Shown here piece after piece: positions 9,156 to 17,608 of a DNA stretch of 64,000 bases (its first letter is position 1; each line of letters starts with the position of its first letter). A model generated the notes under the pieces. It made no database searches. It was not told the origin of the DNA and saw only the letters and a program-made list of their open reading frames with translations. The stretch is from assembly GCA_035294125.1 (NCBI GenBank), contig DATGLM010000027.1, positions 12,284 to 76,283 on the forward strand, in the 5' to 3' direction. This DNA is from CADDYT01 sp035294125. GTDB taxonomy: Bacteria; Chloroflexota; Ktedonobacteria; Ktedonobacterales; Ktedonobacteraceae. Position numbers and translations under genes: made by a program.

Positions 9156-9216
9156 GATGGAAAGCAGTGCGAAGCAGCGCGAAAATGGGGCGCGCTGCTT
9201 CGCACTGCTTTCCATC
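9156..9216. terminator. Bidirectional terminator hairpin between fumC and NUDIX
   Basis: Perfect 26-bp arms (9156-9181 and 9191-9216) with a 9-nt loop fill the space between two convergent stop codons. No long T-run follows on either side, but position and stem strength suit a shared terminator. Confidence 0.8.
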
Positions 9217-9217
9217 C

Positions 9218-9754
9218 TCACAGCCAGATACGCCAGTGGTCAGGCGTGTCGACGCCAGAGGTGTCGGAGAGGTCGGGATAGTTGGGCCAGATGCCGGGAT
9301 TTCCTTCCAGAGCTTTGCGCGCAACGGCAAGCAACCCCGACCATGTTTCATCTCTGCGCAGGGCGTCCAGTTGCTCGCGAGTGAAAAAACGGGCATCGTC
9401 GATCTCGTCCAGAGCGGGCCGCAGATCCTCTACCGGTGAGAGCAGCCTCGCCAGGAACATAAAAAAATAGTTGTGCTCGCCATCATCCATCACCCAGAGA
9501 CGCACGCCTATCAGTCCTTCGATCTCTACGCGCAGATTGGTCTCCTCGAAGGTTTCGCGCACAGCCGCCCTGTCAGGCAGTTCGCCAGTTCGTACACGGC
9601 CCGCGGGCAGCAGGTAGCGTCCCTTCGTCACTCCATAGCGATTGCGCACCAGGAGCACTCGCTGCTCATGCAGCACCACAGCCCCTGCTCCAATAGTCAA
9701 TGGACGTTTCGGCCCCTGCTTTTCCTGCTGTGGTTGCGAGTGCGATTGTGACAT
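9218..9754 (-). CDS. NUDIX hydrolase
   Basis: 178 residues. The Nudix box is present as GRVRTGELPDRAAVRETFEE followed by TNLRVEIEGL, giving the REx2EE metal site. The domain starts with a hydrophobic strand (TIGAGAVVLHEQRVLLVRNR) and continues with LLPAGRVRTGE; the usual GG is GR here. Enzymes of this type hydrolyse nucleoside diphosphates linked to another moiety; the substrate cannot be told from sequence. The start at 9754 has GGAGGAG upstream. It is convergent with fumC and separate from the kinase gene upstream. Confidence 0.85.
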   Translation of the reverse strand: MSQSHSQPQQEKQGPKRPLTIGAGAVVLHEQRVLLVRNRYGVTKGRYLLPAGRVRTGELPDRAAVRETFEETNLRVEIEGLIGVRLWVMDDGEHNYFFMFLARLLSPVEDLRPALDEIDDARFFTREQLDALRRDETWSGLLAVARKALEGNPGIWPNYPDLSDTSGVDTPDHWRIWL

Positions 9755-9828
9755 GCAATGCTCCTCCTGGTGCTTATGACTCTTTCCCGGTGCCTATAGT
9801 ATACCGCAGCAGGAGATCACCTGTCAGA

Positions 9829-12201
9829 TCATACCGCCTGCCAGACCTGTACTGTATGATCGAGGCTGGCAGAGGCGACCTTGCTCCCGTCGGGGGACCA
9901 TGCCACATCCCAGACAGCGCCGAGATGACCACCGTAGATAAAGGCGTTTGCGCCGCTTGTGGCATCCCAGAGTTGCACCGTCTTATCCTCTCCTCCCGAC
10001 GCCACCCGCTTGCCACCCGACGACCATGCTACCGTCTCAACAGGGCCGCTATGACCGCGATAGACATAGATCGGATGGCCGGTCAAAGCCAGCCAGACCT
10101 GCACCGTCCCATCATCACCGGCTGAGGCGAGCCGCTTGCTGTCGCCTGCCCAGGCTACCGCCCAGACCTTGTTCTTGTGGCCGCTGTAGGTCAGAAGATG
10201 ATGCCCCTTGCGCGCATCCCACACCTGCACCGTCCTGTCCGCACTGGCCGAGGCAATATAGTTGCCATCCGGCGACCACGACACCGACCCAACCCAATCT
10301 TTATGGCCGCTGTAGGTCAGAAGACGATGCCCCTTGCGCGCATCCCACACCTGCACCGTCGCATCCTTTCCTGCCGAGGCAATGTAGTTGCCGTCCGGCG
10401 ACCAGGCAAGGGTCAGCACGCTATCCCTGTGACCGAAATAGGTAAGCAGGCGCTGCCCCGTCATAGCAACCCACACCTCCACCTTCCTGTCGATGCCGCC
10501 CGAAGCGATATAGTTGCCATCCGGCGACCACCCTACAGCTTCCACTCCTTCTGTATGGCCCTTATAGGTCAGCGCGCGAGCGCCAGTGAAGGCATCCCAC
10601 ACCTGCACCGTCTGATCGAGCGAGCCGGAAGCGATACGCGGCGTGGCCGCACTCACGCTGGCAGCACCTGTAGTACGGCTCGCAGGCGACCACGCCACAG
10701 CGAGCACCTGATTGGCATGCCCCGTATATGTGTAGAGGAGGCTCCCTATTGTGGCAGCTTGCGGTTGCATCAGGTACCACGCTATCCCCTCTCCCACAGC
10801 CGCAAGGCCAGCCACACCCAGCAACCCCAGCACGACAGTACGCCGCGAGAAACGCTGCACATACATATCCGGTCGCGGCGGCAGATGCGTATTGATGTAG
10901 GCCGAAGCCGGGCGCGCCGCCAGACTTATACTCGCGCCTTTCTGCAAAGATGATGACGATGATGACCACCTGGACGTTTGATTACCGCCATTCCAGGTTC
11001 CTGCCCTCGCCTGTGGCGGCGCATAGGAAACCGTCCCACCTGGCGCGTAATTCACATTCTGCACCCCAGGCATTGGCACCAACCCGGAAGATATCATCTC
11101 CGGCAGCGGCGGCGTTACCGGTGCAGAGATAGCATTCATCCTCCTCGCTGTCGGCTGCGGCTCTGCTGGGGCAGCGACCAGCATTGACGGTAGCAGCGGC
11201 TGCGTATCTAGCCCGACCGGGTTTGCCATCGCATCCGGCAGGAAGGCTTCTCGTGAGTCCTCCACGGTGGGCAGTTCCCCCGGCGTGGATGCCTCCAGCG
11301 TAACGGACAGGTCGGCAAGGCCATGAGAGAGCGAGAAAGGAGGAAAAGCCTGAGGCTGGCACGCCCTTTCAAATGCCCGGGCAAAGGCTTTGACGCTTTC
11401 AAAACGCTCGCCCGGATCTTTTGCCAGCGCCCGTAACACAACCTGCTCCACCTCCGGCGAAAGAGAAGGAACTTTTGCGCGTAAAGGCGGCACTGGACTG
11501 TACAGGTGCTGCTTGCCCACCTCGATAAAGGTTCCCTGAAACGGGTACTGCCCGCAAAGCCACGCGTAGGCGATGATCCCCAGAGCATACTGATCACAGG
11601 CAGGACTAATCTGTCCCCTCAACTGTTCAGGAGCGAGATAAAGCACATTTCCCACAACGTCCAGCTTGCTGGAAGAATGCACTCCCTGCACAAGCAATGA
11701 CAGGCCCATTCCACTGAGCAGCAACTCGTAGTGTTCTCCCAGCAGCAGATTGCCCGGCTGCAAATCAAGATGCATCAATGCAAGCTCGTGGGCGCAGTGC
11801 AACGCATCGGCGATCAGCTCAACATAGGGCAAAATGCGTTCCGGCGTCTGCGGTTGCCCCGGCGGCAGAAGAGATGAGAGTGTCCCACGTGAGGCATAGG
11901 TCACAGCAAGATAGGGCATATCGCCCACAATGCCATATTCGAAAATACGTGGCACGTGAGGATGCAGGTAAGCGGCTATTGCCTGCATCCCATCAAGAAA
12001 TATGTGTCGCTCCTCCTTCATCAGATGCAGCCAGAACAGCTTGACTGCGGCTGGCGTTCCACGCTGCACCTGCTCGCCCAGATAAACTTCACCTGTACGC
12101 CCTCGCCCTAACAGACGCAGGAGATGATAGTTCCCCAGCGTTCTCGCGTACAGGCCAACCTCATCCCGACCTTCTCTAGCAGCCTGGACTTCCCCGTTCA
12201 T
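9829..12201 (-). CDS. Ser/Thr kinase-like protein with transmembrane segment and WD40 propeller
   Basis: 790 residues. Residues 24-285 form a Hanks-type kinase fold: Gly loop LGRGRTGEVY (31-40), Lys54 in AAVKLF, catalytic loop HLDLQPGN (144-151) and APE-like LAPEQL (189-194). The metal-binding DFG is replaced by SGM (163-165), so it may be inactive or use an altered mechanism. A low-complexity Pro/Ala/Ser linker follows, then one membrane segment near 455-477. The C-terminal third has seven WD40 repeats (GHxxxV...SPDGNYIAS...VQVWD), enough for one complete propeller, presumably outside the cell. Such kinase-propeller fusions act in signalling; ligand and substrates are unknown. AAGGGG precedes the ATG. 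Confidence 0.88.
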   Translation of the reverse strand: MNGEVQAAREGRDEVGLYARTLGNYHLLRLLGRGRTGEVYLGEQVQRGTPAAVKLFWLHLMKEERHIFLDGMQAIAAYLHPHVPRIFEYGIVGDMPYLAVTYASRGTLSSLLPPGQPQTPERILPYVELIADALHCAHELALMHLDLQPGNLLLGEHYELLLSGMGLSLLVQGVHSSSKLDVVGNVLYLAPEQLRGQISPACDQYALGIIAYAWLCGQYPFQGTFIEVGKQHLYSPVPPLRAKVPSLSPEVEQVVLRALAKDPGERFESVKAFARAFERACQPQAFPPFSLSHGLADLSVTLEASTPGELPTVEDSREAFLPDAMANPVGLDTQPLLPSMLVAAPAEPQPTARRMNAISAPVTPPLPEMISSGLVPMPGVQNVNYAPGGTVSYAPPQARAGTWNGGNQTSRWSSSSSSLQKGASISLAARPASAYINTHLPPRPDMYVQRFSRRTVVLGLLGVAGLAAVGEGIAWYLMQPQAATIGSLLYTYTGHANQVLAVAWSPASRTTGAASVSAATPRIASGSLDQTVQVWDAFTGARALTYKGHTEGVEAVGWSPDGNYIASGGIDRKVEVWVAMTGQRLLTYFGHRDSVLTLAWSPDGNYIASAGKDATVQVWDARKGHRLLTYSGHKDWVGSVSWSPDGNYIASASADRTVQVWDARKGHHLLTYSGHKNKVWAVAWAGDSKRLASAGDDGTVQVWLALTGHPIYVYRGHSGPVETVAWSSGGKRVASGGEDKTVQLWDATSGANAFIYGGHLGAVWDVAWSPDGSKVASASLDHTVQVWQAV

Positions 12202-12597
12202 ACGAATTACCCCTTCTCAGGTCAGCGTCAGGATTCCCCCCTATTGTCTCTTCTTCGTTTCCTGATCTCCCAAATTATTGAACGAGTAAGCAGTTAACCA
12301 GTAACAATAGTAGAGTCTCTTTGTACTATAATAGTACAAATGAGGGGGGGGGGAGGAGAGAAGAAGGTTAGGGGAGGATTTTTATTTTCAATGAGGGGGA
12401 TCATTAGCTTCTTCCCGCTCCGCCCTTGCCACAAACGAGGTTATCATTCGCCGTCACCCGTATCTTCAATCCGTCTATGCGTATTGGAAAAACATGGTAA
12501 AATCTCTAGTGTCTGAAGACACATTTTCAGATAGAGGTCTAACTGGTCAAACGTTATCCAGCTCAGGTAGCTGAGACAAAGGAGCTTTTAAAAACAC
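12202..12597. promoter_or_regulatory. Divergent regulatory region with a 21-bp dyad
   Basis: TTTGTACTAT and ATAGTACAAA at 12320-12340 make a perfect inverted repeat around one base, with TATAAT (12328-12333) at its centre. A 10-G run follows at 12344-12353 and a smaller repeat, TCTGAA...TTCAGA, lies near 12514-12533. The dyad may be an operator over a -10 box serving the kinase gene or the decarboxylase gene. No gene is visible in the region. Confidence 0.4.
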
Positions 12598-13710
12598 ATG
12601 GAAATATCGCGCATTGATCCCAGAGATTTTACACAGGCCCTCAAGAATGTCGGCTTATCACCGGTTGTTCAGGTTCCCTGTTCTTACTTCAAAGAGTTTA
12701 TTGACTACCTCTTAGCAACAAAGGAAATGGAGGTGATATCTCCGGTGAATGAAGCAGTGGCTATGGGCATTGCTGCCGGGTCATACCTCTCCACCGGGCG
12801 CATTCCGATTGTCGCTATTCAGAATTCCGGTTTTATGAACACCTTAAATGCTTTGACCTCGTTGCAACAAATTTATGATATTCCGGTCTTTTATATCATT
12901 ACCTGGCGTGGAGAAGGCGGAAAAGGCTCTGACGTTCCGGCGCATGATGTGACAGGCCCTTATATGGAACAGATATTACAGGCTTTTCTTCTGCCGTATG
13001 AGATTCTTGATCCAGCTACCTATCACGAACAAATTCAGACACTTACCAGAAAAGCGGATACGACAAAGAAGCCGGTGGCCCTGATCTTGCGGAAAAATAC
13101 GTTCCAGCCGTACCAGGCCGAACAGAAACCTTCACTGTATCCCATGAACCGATTTGAGGCAATGCAGGTGGTGAAAGAAGCATTTATAGAGGACGCGGTT
13201 TTCCTCTCTGCTACCGGCTTTCCTTCCCGCGATGCCTTCAACATTAAAGATACCCCCGATTTTTATGTTGTCGGCTCGATGGGCCATATCTTTGCCATTG
13301 CGCTTGGCATTGCCCCCAATACACAGAAGCGGGTCGTCGTACTCGATGGGGATGGCTCAGCACTCATGCATCTTGGAGGATTAGCATCCTTTGATCCCAA
13401 CGTCCACACAAATCTTGTCTATGTTGTTTTTGACAACGAAAGTTATGAAAGCACGGGCGGACAGGCTACGCTTTCTCCTACAGTTGATTTCGCCGCTATC
13501 GCCCGGGCATTCCACTTTCCCAGCTATATCCGTGTGGAAGACAGGCAAACATTGCAGGAAAGTCTGGCAGCGATTCAACAAAATCCTCAGCCCGCCTTCC
13601 TGCATATTAAGGTGAAAACCAACATCAAGGCGTCCGGTCAACTTCCAACAGATGTTTATTCCAGCGTCGAAATTAAGGAACGATTCATGAAAAACGTACA
13701 GAAGAAGTAA
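12598..13710 (+). CDS. Thiamine-diphosphate decarboxylase, phosphonopyruvate/sulfopyruvate type
   Basis: 370 residues, the length of phosphonopyruvate decarboxylase (AepY/Ppd). The N-terminal half carries the pyrimidine-binding domain (SPVNEAVAMGIAAGSYLSTG, with the activating Glu in NEAVA; IAIQNSGFMN-like AIQNSGFMNTLNALTSL). The C-terminal half binds ThDP and Mg2+ through GDGSALMHLGGLASF...NVHTNLVYVVFDNE. The reaction would turn phosphonopyruvate into phosphonoacetaldehyde. Phosphoenolpyruvate mutase and other phosphonate genes are not within the window, and fused ComDE-type sulfopyruvate decarboxylases look alike, so the substrate is open. Its base composition is visibly more AT-rich than the neighbours. 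It stands alone with its own terminator. Confidence 0.82.
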   Translation: MEISRIDPRDFTQALKNVGLSPVVQVPCSYFKEFIDYLLATKEMEVISPVNEAVAMGIAAGSYLSTGRIPIVAIQNSGFMNTLNALTSLQQIYDIPVFYIITWRGEGGKGSDVPAHDVTGPYMEQILQAFLLPYEILDPATYHEQIQTLTRKADTTKKPVALILRKNTFQPYQAEQKPSLYPMNRFEAMQVVKEAFIEDAVFLSATGFPSRDAFNIKDTPDFYVVGSMGHIFAIALGIAPNTQKRVVVLDGDGSALMHLGGLASFDPNVHTNLVYVVFDNESYESTGGQATLSPTVDFAAIARAFHFPSYIRVEDRQTLQESLAAIQQNPQPAFLHIKVKTNIKASGQLPTDVYSSVEIKERFMKNVQKK

Positions 13711-13714
13711 GACA

Positions 13715-13750
13715 GCGAGAGCGCGCATCTCGATGGGGGCGCGCTCTCGC
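13715..13750 (+). terminator. Intrinsic terminator of the decarboxylase gene
   Basis: GCGAGAGCGCGC (13715-13726) pairs perfectly with 13739-13750 and is followed by TTCTGTTT. It begins 4 bp after the stop codon. Confidence 0.85.
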
Positions 13751-13812
13751 TTCTGTTTGATTCCAATCCTCAAAATGCGGATTCGTCGTCACAATAGAGA
13801 AGGAAAGTAGAG

Positions 13813-15336
13813 ATGAAAGACGTAGGGCACGAAACCGACGACTTTGAGGTCGAAATCGGTCTTCTCCAGGAGCCTGACGACTGTGAGGTCAGGATCACTC
13901 CACTCCAGGGGTCAAATTCCTCCGGCAGCCAGCAGGACACTCTGCCCTTGAAGCTCCTGGCCCATCTTGCCGGGCAATGGCGCGCTTCAGCGCGGCGGAA
14001 GCCTTTGCTGTATGCCGCCATCGCACTGAGCCTCGTCCTCTTGCTGGCAATGGTCACACGCTATAGTTTTCCTCTTTCCACTGGCAGCGCAGGTGATGAC
14101 GAAAACGCCATTCCACCGCTGCCACCCGGCTACAACAGTTTCTACATGCAGGCAGCCGTCCCCTGGATGCAGGTCTTCATCGATGGACATCGTGTCGTGC
14201 CACCGCGTCCCGGCATAGATGATCCGCTCACCCTCAAGCCCGGTCATCACCTCATCTCCTGGCGAGCTGAGCCGTTCCAACCACAGTCCTGCCGCCTCTC
14301 CATCCCCTACGCCGTCGGCGACTCCTGCAATTTCGCCCGCGAAGAAGAGGTCACAGCGCCCGGCTCATCTACCCCCCTGCAAATCATCCTGCTGCAAGAA
14401 TCGTTGCTCACGCTGCCGACTTCGCAGCAAGCCGCCCTGCTCCACGCCATCCAGGCCAGCTTCGACACCATCCCTGACAGCCAGCAAGTGCAGCCAGGAG
14501 AACGCTACCTGGTCAATAGCTTCAGCCGGGTAGCGACACAGCCGCTGCAAGCGACGCTGCATTTCTCGCTCGATACCGGCAGCGATAACAGTTGCGCGCT
14601 CGATGCAGAAGCCATGGTCCCGCAGCCCTGCCTGCTCGCCGGGCAGGACTGCGCGCATTTATGCACCATCCCCTGGCAAGCGCAGCAGGCACAGGAGCAG
14701 GTACAAACACAGGCAGGTTGGCTCACCTTCGCCAGAACCCATCTCTCCTGGAATTACACGACACTGCAAGGGCAGAGCATCGCCAGCAACCAGCCCATTG
14801 ACAACAGTTCGGCGAACTACGCCCCCTGGACCGATCAACTGACGCTGCTCAGCATCACGTGGCAAGACAATCGCTGGCACATTCATCCACTACTCGGCCC
14901 CGACCTGCATACTCCTACCATCGTGGACAGTGGAGACCTGGGGCAACCAGGGGGCGCGAATATCCAACTGGCCGATGATCCCGCCTGCATAGCAGCCCAG
15001 GACGTATTTGCTCAGCTCATTGCCTACTCAGAAATCCCGCTCAATGGCTCTTCGCAGCAGGTTCGTTACTTTTCTGACGCGAATCCGGCAGGTGGCTGCG
15101 TCATTGTTACAGGAGTAACCCTCAACTACGCTGGCAACTATTCGAGCGCTACCCCGGCTGCCTGGCAATCCGCCATCTTTCTCGAACGCTTCGGAGTCAC
15201 ACTGGATGTCAATGAAGCTGCCCACCAGTTCGAACCGGGCTTTCCTCTGGCCGATGCCGCTGAAAAAACGCTGGCCCGGCAACTGGAGACCCCTTTCTGG
15301 CAGTTCGGCTTCTCATCAGGCGGCAACAGCCGGTAG
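13813..15336 (+). CDS. Large membrane-anchored extracytoplasmic protein, unknown
   Basis: 507 residues. A short acidic cytoplasmic part (1-60) contains a loose internal duplication (DDFEVEIGLLQEP then DDCEVRITPLQGS). One membrane segment follows (LLYAAIALSLVLLLAMVTRY, about 75-95). The remaining 410 residues are outside: they begin with a small strand-rich stretch (WMQVFIDGHRVVPPRPG...LTLKPGHHLISWRAEP) that resembles a PEGA-like fold, and contain many cysteines, suggesting disulfides. I recognise no enzyme motif. Its stop abuts the stop of convergent aspS with no spacer. GGAAAG precedes the ATG. Confidence 0.6.
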   Translation: MKDVGHETDDFEVEIGLLQEPDDCEVRITPLQGSNSSGSQQDTLPLKLLAHLAGQWRASARRKPLLYAAIALSLVLLLAMVTRYSFPLSTGSAGDDENAIPPLPPGYNSFYMQAAVPWMQVFIDGHRVVPPRPGIDDPLTLKPGHHLISWRAEPFQPQSCRLSIPYAVGDSCNFAREEEVTAPGSSTPLQIILLQESLLTLPTSQQAALLHAIQASFDTIPDSQQVQPGERYLVNSFSRVATQPLQATLHFSLDTGSDNSCALDAEAMVPQPCLLAGQDCAHLCTIPWQAQQAQEQVQTQAGWLTFARTHLSWNYTTLQGQSIASNQPIDNSSANYAPWTDQLTLLSITWQDNRWHIHPLLGPDLHTPTIVDSGDLGQPGGANIQLADDPACIAAQDVFAQLIAYSEIPLNGSSQQVRYFSDANPAGGCVIVTGVTLNYAGNYSSATPAAWQSAIFLERFGVTLDVNEAAHQFEPGFPLADAAEKTLARQLETPFWQFGFSSGGNSR

Positions 15337-16644
15337 TTATGGCGTGAGCCGGTTCAGGTCGCGCGGGAAGGTCGTGACCAGCTTGACATTGGGTATGCCG
15401 GTGAGCTGCATCAGCAGGCGTTCCAGGCCGATGGCGAAGCCTCCATGCGGCGGCATGCCGTACCTGAACGCTTCGAGGTACGCCTCGAACGGCTCGACAG
15501 GCAGATTCGCCTTCTCCAGAGCCGCGAGGTAGTCCTCGTAGCGGTGCAGGCGCTGGCCCCCTGTCACCAGCTCAGTGCCGCGAAACAGCAGGTCGAACGA
15601 GTTAGAGTATTCCGGGCGACCCGGCTCCGGGTGCGTGTAGAATGGGCGCTTGCGCATCGGATAGCCAGTCACGAAGAGGAAATCGCTGCCGTACTCCTGC
15701 TGCGCCCACGCGCCGAGCCAGCGTTCGTCCTGCGGCGACAGGTCGGGTTCGCCGCGCACATCCACGCCGTGCAGCCGGTAAATCAACTCCTGCGCCTCCG
15801 AGAAATGGATGACGGGAATCTCCTGCGGCACAACGGGCAATTCGACACGTAGCAGTTCCAGCTCCGCCGGGTACTGCGTGCGGAACGTCTCGATCATGTC
15901 GGCCAGGATGTCACGCAGCAGGGCCATAATCGTGAAGTGATTCTCGATGAAGCCCATCTCGGCGTCCAGGCTGACATACTCGTTGAGATGGCGCGTCGTA
16001 TCGTGCGGTTCGGCGCGGAAGACGGGGCCAACCTCAAAGACGCGCTCGAACACACCCACCATGATCTGCTTGTAAAACTGCGGGCTTTGCGCCAGATAGG
16101 CATCGCGCCCGAAGTAGCCAAGCTTGAAGACGTTGGCCCCGCTCTCCGTCGCCGCAGCCACAATCTTCGGCGTCTGAATTTCGGTAAAGCCGCGTGCCAT
16201 CAGCGTGCGACGGAAGCTGCTCATCGCGCCGGAAGCCAGCCGCAAAACGGCGCGCCGCGTCGGATGTCGGTTGGTCACAACAGCATGGTCGAGCAGTGTG
16301 TTGATGTTCGCGTTGAGCTTGCGCTTGTTGAGCGGCAAGGGAGTCTGCTCCTTCACCGGCGTCACCACCTCGATATGCAGGTTGTGCAGTTCCACGCCGC
16401 CCGGTGCCTGCGTCTCGCTCACCACCTGCCCCTCGATCTCCACCACGCTTTCCAGCCCCGCCTCTCTCTCTACGAGCGGAGCCACTTCGGTCTCGCTCTC
16501 GGCCACCGCCTGCACAGTTCCCCAGCCGTCGCGCAGCACCAGAAAATTGATGCCGCCAAGCTGCCGGTTCGATTGCAGCCAGCCAGCCACGCGGACGCGC
16601 GCGCCCACGTGCTGGCCCACCTCTGTCGTAGGAATTCGCTTCAT
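15337..16644 (-). CDS. aspS: Aspartyl-tRNA synthetase, archaeal-type (possibly non-discriminating)
   Basis: 435 residues from the ATG at 16644; an open frame extends further upstream but lies inside the T-box leader. Residues 1-105 are the OB-fold anticodon-binding domain (VGARVRVAGWLQSNRQLGG). The class II core follows: motif 1 near FRRTLMARGFTEIQTPKI, motif 2 with FEVGPVFRAEPHDTTRHLNEY, motif 3 GGFAIGLERLLMQLTG. The protein lacks the GAD insertion of bacterial AspRS, so it is the short archaeal-type enzyme, a form that in many bacteria charges both tRNA-Asp and tRNA-Asn ahead of GatCAB. Discrimination is not decided here. Expression should depend on the T-box upstream. Confidence 0.92.
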   Translation of the reverse strand: MKRIPTTEVGQHVGARVRVAGWLQSNRQLGGINFLVLRDGWGTVQAVAESETEVAPLVEREAGLESVVEIEGQVVSETQAPGGVELHNLHIEVVTPVKEQTPLPLNKRKLNANINTLLDHAVVTNRHPTRRAVLRLASGAMSSFRRTLMARGFTEIQTPKIVAAATESGANVFKLGYFGRDAYLAQSPQFYKQIMVGVFERVFEVGPVFRAEPHDTTRHLNEYVSLDAEMGFIENHFTIMALLRDILADMIETFRTQYPAELELLRVELPVVPQEIPVIHFSEAQELIYRLHGVDVRGEPDLSPQDERWLGAWAQQEYGSDFLFVTGYPMRKRPFYTHPEPGRPEYSNSFDLLFRGTELVTGGQRLHRYEDYLAALEKANLPVEPFEAYLEAFRYGMPPHGGFAIGLERLLMQLTGIPNVKLVTTFPRDLNRLTP

Positions 16645-16671
16645 AAACCCTGTTCCTTTCCTGTTCCAAAA

Positions 16672-16980
16672 ACAAAAACCCTCGTCCCGCTGGAGGACGA
16701 GGGCACAACGCCTGTCGTGGTACCACCACCATTCACCCACGCGCCGCCTCGAAAATGTATCAAGCGGCGCGCAGGGCCTCTACCGGCTCAACCCTTATTT
16801 GCAAAGGGTAAACCGTCGCGCTACAACGGGCGCGTCCCGCAGCCAGCTACTATGTCCCACACGGAAGGTTCACCGGCTGGCTCAAGGGTGTCATCAAGTG
16901 GGGCGGCGGCAATGCTCGCAGCATCCGCATTGCTCTCTGCGCACCGGAAACACACTCAACCTGTCCCTCTCATCGCCATT
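16672..16980 (-). ncRNA. T-box riboswitch leader of aspS, Asp (GAC) specifier
   Basis: The minus-strand leader shows the T-box parts in order. Stem I contains AGAGAG and an apical stem CAATGC/GCATTG. The specifier region reads TGAT-GAC-ACCCTTGAG, matching the usual arrangement around a codon, with GAC (Asp) at 16892-16890. The antiterminator bulge region is TGGTACCACG at 16726-16717. The terminator stem CCCTCGTCC...GGACGAGGG, followed by TTTTTG, covers 16703-16672. Uncharged tRNA-Asp should favour antitermination and AspRS synthesis. Boundaries are approximate. Confidence 0.88.
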
Positions 16981-16989
16981 TTCCATTCA

Positions 16990-17608
16990 TTTGCTTAATT
17001 CGACTATAGCATGATAGAGGCAACAAGTCAAGTATGTACATCGCTCTGCAATAAATATACGGTCGCCTGTGCTGAGCAATGGCACGCGTGGAGACACTTC
17101 CCGTTTATGACGCTTTCATGATCTACGTAGAGTACGGAAGGACGGGAATGGGAGGAAAGCCGTACGTCGTTTATTGCGCTGCTCATGGCGCTTTCATGAC
17201 GCTTCCTTCCTATACTATAAGCAGAAGAGACAGCAAATTTTCACATTTACCTGAAGGAGGGGCTGCTTCCACCGACAAATATCCTACATCGGATAGGTAA
17301 AAATTCCGATTTCCGCAACTTTTCTGGCTTTACTGGCATCTATATGCTATAGTTGGAGTGTTAGCAAAAAGGCAAATCTGATGTCCTGCGCTTGCGCTCG
17401 GTGCCAGGGAACGCGGGCGTAATAAAGATTTAGCAGGTTATCATGCTACACCCACGGTTACTTTCGTTGCACCAGCAACGCGCTTTTCCGACCTGACCCG
17501 ACCCGGCCCGGTGGCCAAATGGCGACCCTTAACCCTTAACCTGTGGCTTTTGAATGAGGCATACTGCACTGTGGAGTCGTGTGCCTTGTGTAAAGGAAAA
17601 GTGACAAC
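16990..17608. other. Intergenic region without a recognised gene
   Basis: Divergent space between the aspS T-box and the mannosyl-phosphoglycerate synthase gene. It has a duplicated CGCTTTCATGA (near 17109 and 17190) and short AT-rich stretches that may hold promoters for both sides. The one 73-residue plus-strand frame (17079-17300) lacks a ribosome-binding site and any family resemblance. Confidence 0.35.

Noticed and set aside
9850..10720. Repeated DNA suggesting tandem repeats or a CRISPR-like array
   Set aside because: The periodicity comes from the WD40 repeats of the kinase-propeller gene; there are no identical repeats with unique spacers.
12344..12353. Run of ten G's
   Set aside because: A single homopolymer outside a coding region; phase variation of a nearby gene is not supported.
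15937..16998. Plus-strand frames across aspS and its leader
   Set aside because: They overlap the AspRS core and the T-box, both strongly supported on the other strand.
17079..17300. A 73-codon plus-strand frame
   Set aside because: No ribosome-binding site, unusual composition and no recognisable family.
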